Shown: positions 25,056 through 35,903 of the stretch, in pieces
Position numbering within the stretch: position 1 is the stretch's first letter
Layout: every line of letters begins with the position of its first letter
Source: Sycobia sp. Sy_11
Taxonomy: Eukaryota; Arthropoda; Insecta; Hymenoptera; Epichrysomallidae
Direction of reading: 5' to 3'
Assembly: GCA_018907035.1 (NCBI GenBank)
Contig: JACCIC010000281.1
Location: 495,844 to 559,843, forward strand
Length of the DNA: 64,000 nucleotides
Notes under the pieces: generated by a model
What the model was told of the DNA's origin: nothing
The model's input: the letters and a program-made list of their open reading frames with translations, nothing else
Database searches by the model: none
Position numbers and translations under genes: made by a program

Positions 25056-25682
25056 CAGTTGTGTGTTAGGATACAATGCAATGTCCAGGTGGCTCTGGGC
25101 AATTTCTACGGGGAATATTGTATTTAGTTAATAGAAATCGAGATCTAGGTATAAGGAAATCAGCTTCTATGGGAAGATTCGTGTTGGGAAGGTAAATCGT
25201 ATCTAGGTCTTTCCAAACGACTTCTCCGGGGAGTATTATGTTTAATCATTAGGAAGCGATGCTAGCTTTCTCGGGTCGACTTCTACTGGAACTATCGTGT
25301 TTATTTGGTAGGAAACGATGTTTAGGTATGTTGGAGCAACTTCTGCGGGAAGTTTCATGTTCGGATCATAGAATGCAATTTCCAGGTGTTATGGAACGAC
25401 TTCTACAGGGAGTTTCATATTCGGACGGTAAAGATGATATCCAGGTACGACGAGACAACTTCTACGGAGAGTATCGTGTTTAGTTAGTAGAAAACGATGT
25501 TCAGATATTTCGGGACAACTTCTACGGGGAATTTCATATTCGGATCATAGACTGCGATTTCCAGGTATTTTTGAACGACTTCTACGGGGAATTTCGTGTA
25601 TAGTTGGTGGGAAACAAAATCCAGGTATGTTAATATGACTTCTATGAAGAGATTCGTATTCTATCATTCGGACACTCCAAGT
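25056..25682. repeat. ~60-bp minisatellite, block 2 (about ten units)
   Basis: About ten head-to-tail units of 58-61 bp. A typical unit runs AAACGATGTTCAGATATTTC, then GGGACAACTTCTACGGGGAA, then TTTCATATTCGGATCATAG. The units are 70-85 percent alike by eye. Alternate units seem to share variants (…GGATCATAG against …TTAGTTAGTAG ends), which hints at a two-unit higher-order period. Block 1 at 22485 has the same unit. Confidence 0.9.
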
Positions 25683-26184
25683 AAGAGTCGTCCTGGGATA
25701 CCTGAACATTGTATTCTACCTCCTCAAAACAAAACTCTCTATAGCAGTCGTTACCAGAAAATGAACTTAACCATTTATTTTAAAGATCCATTGTTTTAAG
25801 CTGTAATTGCGTTATATTATTTGTTAATTTACTTCGGAATAGTTTAGAAAAATATTTTGTATACATATGTTTCTGCTATATGAACGTATTTTTCTTTTGC
25901 TATAAAAAGATTTACAATATAATTACATATATTATTATATTTCCTTTCATCAGAGTCAGCTCATCTGGCTATTAAATTAATTTGATTTTTGATGTCGTTA
26001 TATTATATTTGTTGTGGAATTATATTTCAGAATTTAGAAAAAATGACATAAATTATTTATAAGACACATGAGAAGATGTATAGGTTTTAAATTTCTTAAT
26101 ATGCTAAGAACACATTAAACTCACCTAATTATTTGACTTGTTAAAAGTATATTTTTTGGAATTACATATTGCTTATTATTCATG

Positions 26185-26216
<32 letters not shown>

Positions 26217-26222
26217 CATATA
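25683..26222. other. AT-rich spacer
   Basis: No gene is recognised. It ends in a (TA)n run at 26184-26222 that forms the left flank of the candidate solo LTR. Confidence 0.6.
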
Positions 26223-26532
26223 TGTTGTGATGGAGGTCACAAGGCGCTCACGTCGGCTCGTCCGATCTGTATCAAGACTCTTACCTCACCGCCCGCGTAG
26301 ATTAACATTTAGAACATTTACTTTAACATTAGCTAGAAGAGATGTCAAAATGTAGTTACTATCATGCTGAATATTATTATTATAATTATTATTATTACTA
26401 CTAAGTTACGAAAACCTCGTGGACCATCAGCGTTTATATATGCTAACAAGCTTAAATATTCTTTCGTTCAAAATAAACAAAGATTATATCTTCATACTTG
26501 AAAGCATCGAAAATTTGCAACACCGCCGTGCA
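26223..26532. mobile_element. Candidate solo LTR, about 310 bp
   Basis: The segment starts TGTTGTGATGGAGGTCACAA and ends GCAACACCGCCGTGCA, that is with TG...CA ends, and a 5-bp ATATA stands on both sides. It is much richer in GC at both ends than the TA-rich surroundings, and holds a TATA-like TTTATATATG and an AATAAA-like AAATAAAC. No internal domain or second LTR is present. Because the flanks are TA-rich, the duplicated ATATA could be chance. Confidence 0.5.
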
Positions 26533-26562
26533 ATATAATAAGATAATAAGATATAATGGCTT

Positions 26563-26570
26563 ATATATAT

Positions 26571-26627
<57 letters not shown>
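26563..26627. repeat. (TA)n microsatellite
   Basis: A pure TA run of about 30 repeats following a short TATAGATA stretch. Confidence 0.95.
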
Positions 26628-26630
<3 letters not shown>

Positions 26631-27280
26631 TGTATAATCATACTAAAAATTCTGGCAGTGCGTTACATCAACTTCATATGTAGCTAACGTAAATGCAAAT
26701 CGATTTTACGCATATAAGTAGCACGAAAATGTTCTGAATTTTAAAGATACGGAATTTGCAGTGAAGAAAAGATATATGAAAAATATGATCTTAATATTTC
26801 AATTAATTTATATCTATTTAAAAAGAAAAAAAAATATCTTTAGTGTATCTCAGCGCTACATAACAGCTATTAAAAAGGAAAAGCATGTGAATTTACTTAT
26901 ACAAGATAACTGCAATGATGAAGATGCAAGCGTAAATTATGACGATCTCCAACTTTATTGTTGCTATGTTTGGGTTAAAAATTTATTTTGCTTAATATGT
27001 TCGGAAGTGTCAATTCACAATTGAAAAATTTACCTTTGTGGTCGATATCTACATTATTTTCTGCCGGAAGAAAAATTAAAATTGTATAGCATCGAGTACC
27101 AAAAAAAAAATCATAATACTTCATAGTTTAAAAACTTTCATTTGAGGAGTGCGTACGATTTGTTACATGTATAGATGTCGAATGTGTATTATTATATTAG
27201 TGTACAACGTTGCTTCCGTCGTTTTACTATAGATGTCTGTATCGGGAAGTGATAGTCGAAATAAATAGATTGTAGGTAAC
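26628..27280. other. AT-rich spacer, no supported gene
   Basis: One 87-codon open frame at 26761-27024 has no recognisable motif and the lysine/isoleucine/tyrosine bias of AT-rich chance frames. I see nothing else. Confidence 0.5.
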
Positions 27281-28362
27281 ATATAATAAGTTTAGGTATT
27301 TATAAACATAACGTGATCGAAATATTAATTTATTTGAGTCTACATCATAAAGTTATTATTCTCGTCATTTGCGGGAGGTTTTAATTTTCTGCTTTAATAT
27401 GAAGAAATCTGCGGCTGAAGCTCATATAATGCTCTCAAATACCTATAGCGAGGCTGCTATTATTGAAAGAACGTGCGAGAGTAGTTTCAGCGCTTCAAGA
27501 ACGGTGATTTTCACGTTGAAGACCAGTATGGCGGTGGAAGAGACGTTTTCGAAAATGCAGAATTAGAGACATTACTTGATCAAGACTCGTGCCAAACGCA
27601 ACAACAACAGGCAACATTACTGGGAGTGACGCAAAAAGCCTTCAACAGATTCAAAAAATTTCATAATGCTTGAAAATCATGGGAACAATTCAGAAACAAG
27701 AAAATTGGGTGCCGTGCAAGTTGAAGCTGAGAGATGTTGTACGTCGTTTATTCGCTTGTGAACAGCTACTTGCAACGGAAAGACAGAAGGGATTTTTGCA
27801 TCGCATTACGACTCGGAGCAAAAATGAGTATATTACAATAATCCTAAGCACAAAAATTATGAGGATATCCCGGTCATGCTTCGACGTCAACGGCCATAAT
27901 CATGTTCAGTATTTGGTGGTATCAGCTGGGCGTAGTATTATAAGTTGTACTGAACCGATCACAGGCGATCGTTATCGAACGCTGTTAATGTGTTTGAGCC
28001 GAGCATGGAAAGACAAATGGCCGCAATACAACGATAGACATGAAAGTGATTTTGCGGCATGATAATGCTCGACTCCATGTTGCGAATGTGGTAAAGACTT
28101 ACTTGGAATTGTTAAAATGGGGAGTTCTTTTCCACCCGCCGTATTCTTCAGACGTTGCTGCCTCAGATCATCACTTGTTTCATCAATGATACATGGCCTG
28201 ACTGACCAGCATTTCCAATCTTATGAAGAAGTAAAAAATTGGATCGATTCGCAGATTGCTTCAAAAGATGACCGGTTTTTTCAATACGGGATTCGCATGC
28301 TGACCGAAGGATGGAAAAAAGCAGTGATCTGCGATGGACAAAACTTTAAATTAAATGTATAA
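27281..28362 (+). pseudogene. Mariner transposase relic, plus strand
   Basis: From about 27361 the plus strand reads RHLREVLIFCFNMKKSAAEA, then (after a shift) LLDQDSCQTQQQQATLLGV, IQKQENWVPCKLKLRD (a WVPHEL-type linker) at 27680-27730, a decayed PGHASTSTA block, LRHDNARLHVANVVKTYLEL at about 28050-28110, PPYSSDVAASDHHLF at 28136-28180 and a QSYEEVKNWID block. The second and third catalytic Asp are kept, the first block is damaged. It is related to the copy at 23069 but clearly more decayed. The right inverted repeat is missing; a tRNA-like sequence follows directly. Confidence 0.85.
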
Positions 28363-28367
28363 CCAAT

Positions 28368-28444
28368 GAGACCTACGATGGCTCGTTCGCCAGAGCGAAG
28401 GACTAGTAACTTGGTGATCCCAGTTCGAATCCCGGTCTCGACCG
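28368..28444 (+). repeat. tRNA-derived SINE head or tRNA pseudogene (Thr-like)
   Basis: TGAGACC (28368-28374) can pair with GGTCTCG (28434-28440), a 7-bp acceptor-like stem at normal tRNA length (73 nt). In between lie an A-box-like TGGCTCGTTCGCC, a D-stem GCTC...GAGC, a loop CTAGTAA that would give an AGT (Thr) anticodon, and a B box AGTTCGAATCC. The anticodon and T stems do not pair properly, so a working tRNA is unlikely. The sequence after it to about 28790 may be the SINE body; no second copy is in the window to prove it. Confidence 0.5.
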
Positions 28445-28905
28445 ATTGACAGAGGCACCGCTGTAATAATTTACATGTGCTTTGTTTACAAACACATCAT
28501 ATCACTGCGTGCCTGTGTGTTTATCTCTTCCCGTTCCCATCGTCCACGTGTGGGATGACGGTACGGAGATTAAGAACTGAGTAAATTGTGCGGTCGTCAG
28601 GCCTCGGATTAGTAAACTTCTCTATAATGTAAGTAGAGGCCTTTAGTTTTAAGTATAGCTGTAACCACGACTATTTCTATAATAATTGTGTTTTTGTTTA
28701 TATAAGCGTGTACGTGGTTTTCTTATATAAAGTGTTCACCTTGTCTATAAATTAAAGTAAGATAGTAGAATTGAATAAACAGACTTTTGTTCCGGCTTTT
28801 CCCTCTGTCCCTCGAGCGTTTTTATGCCGAAACAAGAGATTTACTTTTCCGCGAAAGTACGAGTTTTATTTACTGGAAAACCCTTCCCTCACTTATTCCG
28901 AATAC

Positions 28906-28910
<5 letters not shown>
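28445..28910. other. Possible SINE body and unassigned sequence
   Basis: Moderately GC-rich non-coding DNA between the tRNA-like head and the TG repeat. No coding text and no second copy are seen in the window. Confidence 0.35.
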
Positions 28911-28913
<3 letters not shown>

Positions 28914-28945
<32 letters not shown>

Positions 28946-28950
28946 GTGAG
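28914..28950. repeat. (TG)n microsatellite at LINE 3' end
   Basis: A TG run with one CG interruption, directly beside the 3' end of LINE copy 2. Its partner at the 5' end is at 33637-33703. Confidence 0.95.
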
Positions 28951-29157
28951 TGTTTTTATTAGGCGTAGGCAGAGCAAGGTCTGCACTAGTGGCCTTTCGA
29001 AACCAGCATCCCGCCGGAACTAGCCGGGAATATTATTTCGGCGGGGCTGTTAGTTAGCCTATACGACTCCTCTTCTTATGACACTATCCTACGTCCCCCA
29101 TCCACACAGGTGATCAGGGGTTCGGTGTTCGTCCTTTGTATCTTAAAATAGAATCAG

Positions 29158-32118
29158 TTAGCCTGGTTCATCCTGAGCCATTCGCCTAATTCTATCGGCA
29201 TATCTAAGTTTGGTCATCACCTCTTTTGCGAAACTGGCCACTGCCTTCCAGTTTTCAGAAGATTCCAGCATTATTGATAGGATGCTCTCTGGTCTTATTG
29301 GCTTATTGATGATGTTCATCAAGTGCTCACGTTGTGTTCTAAAACGAGGGCAGCTCACTAATACATGCTCGGCATCCTCGACCAAAGTCGGACAGATGGA
29401 GCAGAAATCATTATTATCCAGGTGAAAGCGATGGAAATAGGACCTAAAACAACCATGTCCAGTCAGCAACTGAGTTAGGTGGAAATCTAATTCCCCGTGT
29501 TTCCTGTTGATCCATCTGTATATGTCTGGAAGGATACGATAAGTCCATCGGCCTTTGCTAGAATCGGTCCATCGTTTTTGCCATATTTCTATAGAACGAT
29601 GACGTTCCACGTTTTTAGCACCTTGTAGAGAATCAACTGCGGCCTTACATATGTTGTGCAGCCTAGCCAGTTCATCTGCAGCTAAATCGAAAGGAAGAAT
29701 TCCGGCAAGTACCTCAGCAGCGTCGGTGGATAATGTCCTCTAACCACTAATAATACATATACAGGAGCGACGACGGGTCGCAATGGCCAGCTGACAATAC
29801 GATTTAATTCCACATGCATGATGCCAGATTGGTGCTGCATACATGCTGACAGAATGGACAACATAAGTTAATAGCTTCCTCTGGGGTGGGCGTGGGCCAC
29901 CAATGTTAGGCATTAGCCGACACAAGGCAGATATCTTTAGATGCTCTTTGAAGTTTAACCTGGCATCAAGCTATACACCCAAGTATCGTAAAGATGGCGC
30001 AGAACTAATGCGGCAGCTACCAACTTTAAGAGTAATACTATCTACCTTCTTACGACTGCTGACAAGAACTACTTCTGTCTTGTGCTCCGCTAATTGTAGA
30101 CCAGCCGACTTAATCCATCAACTGATGTTGCTGAATGCCTCATTGGCCTTTTCACTAAGTTCATCAAGGGTCTTAGCCGTCACTACTAGAGCGATATCGT
30201 CGGCGTACCCTACTGTTATTGAACCAGGCGGTTGTGGAATCCTCAACACGCCATCATACATAATATTCCACAATATAGGTCCCATAACTGAGCCCTGGGG
30301 GACTCCCGCAGTAACCTTAAGCGATACAATGCCTTCATCCGTTCGCTATAATATTATCCTATTCTCAAAGTAGCTGGCCACGACATTCTGTAAATAACCA
30401 GGTACTCCGAACTCTTTAAGAGAACTCATAATAGAAGACCAACGCACTGAATTAAAGGCATTCTTGACATCTAGAGCGACAATGGCACAATACTGTTTAG
30501 TTCCACCTTTCCATCTCTTACCACTGATTGCATTTCTTGCGGTACACACTACCAGCTTAATGGCATAGACTGTTGATTTTGATTTCCGAAATTCCAATTG
30601 GCGTGAGGATAAGCCGTGCAATCCTTCAGTGAATGCTGCCAGTTGGCTAAATAGTATTTTTTCAAATATTTTACCTACCGTGTCGAGCATACACAATGGC
30701 CTGTATGATGAAGGAATATCAAGTGCCTTATTTCCCTTAGGTAACAGGACTAACCTTTGAGCTTTCCAGCAATCAGGAAAAATACCCTCAAGTAGACAAG
30801 CATTATATACTTTTAGAAATATAGCTGGATTCTTCTGTATCGCCAACTTCACTGCCGCATTAGGGATACCATCAGGGCCAGCGGCAGCATTGTCTCTAGT
30901 CTTAGCGTAAGCATTATGTAGCTCCATTTCTGTTATAGGAGGTATATCGTCCGAGTGTTGCGTGCGCAGTAGAGTTCCATGAGTGTCATGGGGAAAGAGG
31001 GCAGAAACAATCTCATCAATCAATACCGTGCTAGTGGGTTGTATTGGTGCCCTAGTCAATCGTGCCATGACTGTTTTGTATGGTCGTCCCCATAAGTCAT
31101 TGTGGGCCTCTGCACACCGTTCAAGTCACCATCGACGCTGGCTTGCCTTAATGGCCTTGACAAGCGCTCTTTGTGCTTCTTTAAATAAACTATTTAACGT
31201 ATCACGATGGGTGCGGGCTCTTTGGGCAAGTCTACGTGCGCGATGACATTGTTTGCGCAATTATGCAATTTCATTTGTCCACCAGTAGACAGATTGACGA
31301 TGTTTAAATCCGCTCTTAGTCCTAGTCATCGATGCATCACATGCTTCAGAGATATGCTTCATGAGTGCATTTGCCAGATGGCCTGGTGCACCATATTCTA
31401 AACGCTCTTCTGATATTATAGTGGCGAACACTTCACAGTCTAGCGATCTGATGTTCCATTTCCGTGCGGGCATCCACTCATTGCACTTGTTCTTTACTTT
31501 CTTCTCTGCAATATCATACAATATCGCCCTGTGATCACTGTGGGTGTAAAGGTCGCTTACTCTCCAATTAAGGATCCGCTGAATCAAGTCATCACTGGCG
31601 AATGTTACATCAATGACTGATTGTTTATCACCCCTAATGAAAGTGGATTCAAATCCCTTATTAACCACGTGGAGTTGAAGAGAATTAATGCCATCAAGCA
31701 GCATACTACCTCTGTTATTTGTTGAAGCGCTTCCCCAGACTGTGGACCACGCGTTAAAATCGCCAGCGTTTAATAATGGTTTATTGTCCATGGCTTCATC
31801 AACTAATTTAGCTACGAGGATTTCAAACTGCTTGTCCGTCAAGCTTGAAGGAGCATATACACTAAAGACGTACATTTCTTGTATTTTAGCCCAGGATATC
31901 AATTCGCTCCGATGACTCGACTGCTTTAGTATCTGCCTATTTTGATCAATCCAGAGGGCATCTCTATTGCTTGTGTCACTTATCCAGCGCTGTGGTCTGA
32001 CCCTGTCACAATATGATTCGGAGATTACAGCAATGTTTATTCTTAGCTCCTTTATTGTCTGTTTCAGCAGGTCATGATCTGCTACGCAATGGTTGGTATT
32101 CAGTTGGAGTATTCTCAT
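29158..32118 (-). pseudogene. LINE ORF2 copy 2, one frame with five stops
   Basis: Starts at 32118 (MRILQLNTNHCVADHDLL) and stays in one frame for 987 codons to 29158. Endonuclease: NAGDFNAWSTVWGS near 31765 and THSDHRAIL near 31540. Reverse transcriptase: AGVPQGSVMGPILWN and GYADDIALV near 30200, with ADD intact. C-terminal finger FCSICPTLVEDAEHVLVSC near 29400. In-frame stops: TAA 31261-31263, TAG 30346-30348, TGA 30118-30120, TAG 29971-29973, TAG 29740-29742; there is also a 27-bp in-frame deletion near 29930. No frameshift was needed, so this copy is closer to the parental ORF than copy 1. Confidence 0.92.
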
Positions 32119-33483
32119 GTTTTATGTCTGTTTAAAAACTCCACAGTAATCGGGCACTTATAGCTGTATGCTGGATGCTTAATCTCCTTTTTTCCTTCAC
32201 ATTTACAGAATAAACAGCAGGACTCGTTTAAACACAGCTTGGATAGATGGTCTTTTCCACCGCAGTGCCTGCAATGTTTAGTTCTGACAGGGCCCGAGCA
32301 CACGGACGCTAAATGTCCAATCTGCCAACACCTGAAGCAGCGCTTTATTTCTGTTTTTTCGAACTCTGCAGCTGACCCATCCGATTCGAACATGCCCTGC
32401 TCGTAGTAACTCAGCTGCGTGGCTATATGGTACAGACACCACCGCCGTCTGAGTACCCTCATAAGCTTGCCGCAAGGAACGAGCGATTAGTAGGTTAGTC
32501 TCCTTTAGCTCGAGGTGTGTTCTCAGAGCCTCTAATACTTCATCCTTTGAAGTGACCTCATCTATATCTTTAATCTCCAATGTAATAAGATTAGTCAGGA
32601 CCGAAGTGGATGCGCTATGGCCAACCATAGTTTCAACAATGCGTGCCAACACATGTGCATCTTTGGCTGTCCGTTCCAACTGAAGTACAAGGGCACCGCT
32701 TGCATTTCTGCGTACCTTGTTAACCTCATTCTTCACATGAGATAAATCCGGGTCATTCTTTATTTGACGTAGTACCTCCGCGTATGTAACTCCTTCATTG
32801 GCCTTAATCAAAATGGAATTAGGCCTATTTCGTCCATTAATCCTGCGTGTACTAGATAATTCTTTATCTTTGCCTATGGGCTTCTTACGCTTGATGGTCT
32901 GCCATTGATTTTCTTTGGCTTCAGACTTCCCTGTAGGTACTCGAACCGACTCTAGTGGTCTCCTTAAGCCCAATGATGGTTCTTTCGTCCTTTTGCCACC
33001 TATGGTTTTAGGAGTGGAATCCATCGTTTCTGCTGCGCTTCGTTTGGTGTCAGAGCGTAGTCTCGGCGTAGTCTGAGTCACCACTTCATGAATACCAGGA
33101 CGTTGATACTGCAACAGATCATCCTCTGCCATACTGATGCATTTGTATGAGGCATTAATAGAACGAGCAAGATCCTTAATGGTCTTGTGCACGTTATGCC
33201 TATCTTTAACAAAATCCAAAAATTGGCTGATCTTCTCACCAAGTCGCTCCAGATGATAGTTTCTGCGCGTGATGGAGATTTCTCGATCCGTCGTTTCTTG
33301 ATCCATCATGACATCTCCTTTAGTACCCAGTGTACTATCTATGATTATGTTTGATTTTCCCTCCCCAGAATCCGAGGGGCTACCATCGACCATAGAGGCT
33401 TGCACTCTATCGGAATCGGTGAGGAGATTGACCGGTCTTACCGGAGTTACTCCCTGGGGTATATCCTTGTTTATACCAAACAT
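32115..33483 (-). pseudogene. LINE ORF1 copy 2, frameshifted before zinc knuckles
   Basis: Starts at 33483 (MFGINKDIPQGVTPVRPVN) and is open to 32278. The homopolymer at 32353-32358 has six A on the minus strand, where copy 1 has seven; neither count keeps the frame, which needs five or eight. The knuckle part, read from the next frame, has CFRCWQIGHLASVC, CRHCGGKDHLSKLC and a third CLFC...H...C finger with all ligands, and ends with TGA at 32117-32115, overlapping the ORF2 ATG. Product as in copy 1: an RNA-binding gag-like protein. Confidence 0.88.
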
Positions 33484-33636
33484 TAGTCATTATTCGGGAG
33501 GCCCTCCCTATTAGCTTTTTCTATCCGCTCTGAGCATTTTATATCCTCAGTGCCCTCTACAAATTGTAGCGAGCCATCCCCTATCCGCAACCTGGGGAGG
33601 CGCCAGATGGGAGAAAGCAACAAAACTCCACACTGG

Positions 33637-33639
33637 TCT

Positions 33640-33703
<64 letters not shown>
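33637..33703. repeat. (TG)n microsatellite at LINE 5' end
   Basis: A long TG run with two TC interruptions at its start, directly beside the 5' end of LINE copy 2. Confidence 0.95.
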
Positions 33704-33705
<2 letters not shown>

Positions 33706-34689
33706 TTATCATTGCTATATTCTTTTTAAATATATATGTATAAATTATAGATCGTTCACAGTAAATATCAAAGAATTAGTATTAAATTTATTGACTTATT
33801 GCGCTTTATGCCTTGTTCTCTCGAAAAATTAGGCTCGTATTTAAAAAGCATTATAGTTTAGAAAATACTTTTGAGAATTTCGTAAAAACTAGCAAATTAA
33901 ATTAGCTAACAGAAAAGGAATACTTTCACATGAATATATTTCATCATTTAATAGACTACGAGTAACACAACTATCAATAATAGATGCATTTTATTGTAAT
34001 TTAAATAACTCAATCATTGCTGATTATAAGTATGCTCAACTAGTGTGGCAAAACTTTGATATTGAAAATCTTGGAGACTATTTAAATTAATTTTGGTAAA
34101 CAAACATATTGCTCCTTGCTAATATATAAGAAAACTTTCAAAATAATTATCTCCAAGCTTATCATCTTGATCGAGTACACTATTATACCGCTCGGACTTT
34201 ATCGTAGCTTGTCATGATAACATCTACAAAAATAAATTAGAATTGGTCATTGATATCGATATGCTTATGTTTATTGTGAGAGGTATTAGAATTGGTATTC
34301 TTCAATGTGCTAATTGATATGCAAAAGCAAATAATAAACAAATGGGTAACAAATTTGATGAGACTTTGAAAAAAAATATATATTTGTTGTATTCGAATGT
34401 AAATCATCATTACAGCTCGGTTATGGCACAATATTGTCGTTATTGAGGCTTGGAATGGGCTTCAAATTTAGTTGCTGAAGTGAAATTTCTTAATATAGTA
34501 AAAGACTCTTTTACAGGAGATATACTAGAAGTCAATTTAGACTATCCTGTAAATATCATAATTTACATAAATATCTGCTTCTGTTGTCCCAATATATTAC
34601 GCCTATAGAAGTAAAGTGAAAAAATTATTAATGACATTATACGATCTTTCAAGACTTTCCCTTAACAATAGTAAAAATTTAAGTTGTTT
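33704..34689. other. AT-rich stretch, possibly decayed Penelope RT
   Basis: No readable domain. Its position upstream of a GIY-YIG coding block on the same strand makes a decayed Penelope-like reverse transcriptase possible, but I could not find its motifs. Confidence 0.4.
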
Positions 34690-35045
34690 AATAATTGCAA
34701 GGATAGGGATGATTTGTGTTTGAAATCAGGAGTTGTTTACAAAATGAATTGTATGGATTGTAATAAATACTATATTAGACAACCAGGTAGATATTTAAAA
34801 AAGAGAATTTATGAACATAAATATAGTTTACGTTGTCACATATTACTTCCGGTTTAAAAGAGCATTGTTTAAAGCTTTTACATTCTTTTGATTTTGTTAA
34901 TGTGGATATTTTGGAACATGGTATTATTAATAAGTATAAAAGGGAGAGTCTTGAAAGTATTCACATTTCCAGGAATCTGAATATTGTGAATTTAATGTTG
35001 GAGTCTGGTAAATTAGACAATATTTATCATTCCTTATTAAATTGA
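34690..35045 (+). pseudogene. Penelope-like GIY-YIG endonuclease, frameshifted
   Basis: Plus strand 34690-34850 reads NCKDRDDLCLKSGVVYKMNC, then MDCNKYYIRQPGRYLKKRI and YEHKYSLR. The GIY-YIG core is GVVY...YYIRQPGR, where the usual YIGQTGR has changed to YIRQPGR; the CxxC pair (NCMDC) is kept. A shift at about 34845 moves to the next frame: SGLKEHCLKLLHSFDFVNVD, ILEHGIINKYKRE and LMLESGKLDNIYHSLLN, ending at TGA near 35045, which is the normal C terminus of the domain. The enzyme nicks DNA to prime reverse transcription in this class; this copy is unlikely to work. Confidence 0.8.
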
Positions 35046-35147
35046 ATGGTTTTGAACAATTTGTGTAGAAAGAGAACTTAGATTTAATTTACTAAATTTG
35101 GTAGTGGGGATAAGATATATATAGATTAGAATATAAGGTTTAGTTTA

Positions 35148-35192
35148 GCCCATGATGAGGAGCCGTAACGAGCTCGAAACGTTGGACTGGAT
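35148..35192 (+). ncRNA. Hammerhead-ribozyme-like segment (weak)
   Basis: ATGATGAG, then a stem GAGC/GCTC with loop CGTAACGA, then GAAAC and a GTTGGAC element. The order fits the CUGAUGA - stem II - GAAA layout of hammerhead ribozymes, which are known from terminal repeats of Penelope-like elements, and it lies just 3' of the endonuclease. The first core base (C) is A here, an extra G precedes stem II, and stems I and III are poor, so it may be a decayed ribozyme or chance. Confidence 0.3.
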
Positions 35193-35202
35193 CTTCATTT
35201 AG

Positions 35203-35272
35203 GTAAGGGTGTTGGGGACAGTCAGATTGCACTTTACTAACAAAATTTTTTCAGCTAATATTTTATTTTCAG
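35203..35272 (+). other. Intron-like segment in Penelope-like 3' region
   Basis: GTAAGG donor at 35203, branch-point-like ACTTTACTAACAAAA at 35231-35245, pyrimidine-rich TTTTTTCAG at 35246-35254 and a second TTTTCAG ending at 35272. Lengths of 52 or 70 nt are normal for insect introns. The same donor, branch point and acceptors occur in copy 3 at 42679-42752. Introns retained in the terminal repeats are known for Penelope-like elements. Confidence 0.55.
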
Positions 35273-35505
35273 GTTATCTACGAGGGTGACTGTATAGAAG
35301 GACAGTCTGACTGTCATAATTTTTAATTTAATTTTTATTTTTATTTTTATTATTTTTGTGTATTGATGTATTAATGTTAATGAAGATATGTATTGATATC
35401 GTTACGTATTGTTTTCGATTGATTTGATTGGACTGTAAGACTGATAAAAAAATATTTATTAATTTGTATATAAGCAGTCGACAAAAGTACAATTAAAGTA
35501 TTATA

Positions 35506-35903
35506 CGATAAAAGCGCTGTATCATTTATTATTGAGTCTTGTAACAAAGACACAAATATGGTTTGCTCTTAAAAAATACAGATTATTAAAATTTAACTAG
35601 AACCCTTGATTGAAAGATTATACTGATTTAAATAGTGAAAGGAAAAGCATGCCAAAAACGAATTCGAGAAGTTACTTTTTAAATGTTTGAATAATGCTAT
35701 TTATCGCATGGCAATCGAAGATGAAAGCATGAAAAAGAAAATTGTTGAGCTTATGCAGGATGTAATGAGTGCAATGATAGAATTTTTATGGACTTTACTG
35801 AATTGCGAAGTAAAATACGTAGTATAAAAGTTCAGCAAAGTCAAGGGTCCTTGTACAGTAGTGAAAAATACAAGAAGTTTTGAAGATTATGTGATCAAAT
35901 TTT
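35506..35903. other. Spacer, no supported gene
   Basis: AT-rich; a broken frame at about 35690-35840 with MAIEDESMKKKIVELMQD-like text resembles nothing I can name. Confidence 0.4.

Larger units (their letters stand above)
28951..33636 (-). mobile_element. R1-clade LINE, copy 2, nearly full length
   Basis: Same element as copy 1, same strand, with the same two end points: the 5' end adjoins GGTCTGTGTCTGTGTG at 33635 and the 3' end adjoins GTGTGTGAGTG at 28940-28951. ORF1 is 33483-32115 and ORF2 is 32118-29158, overlapping by ATGA. Compared with copy 1 it has fewer frameshifts but five in-frame stops in ORF2. Both copies are flanked by TG repeats, which is the behaviour known for R1-clade lineages that target microsatellites, such as Mino and Waldo. 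Confidence 0.92.
34690..35505 (+). mobile_element. Penelope-like element copy 2, 3' part
   Basis: Includes the endonuclease pseudogene (34690-35045), a hammerhead-like segment, an intron-like segment (35203-35272) and a 3' end (…AGTACAATTAAAGTATTATA near 35490-35507). The intron-like segment, an AAGGACAGTCTGACTGTC block and the 3' end recur in the same order in copy 3 (42679-43060), which fixes them as part of the element. Confidence 0.7.

Noticed and set aside
28368..28444. Functional tRNA-Thr gene
   Set aside because: Anticodon and T-arm stems do not pair, so a SINE head or pseudogene is more likely.
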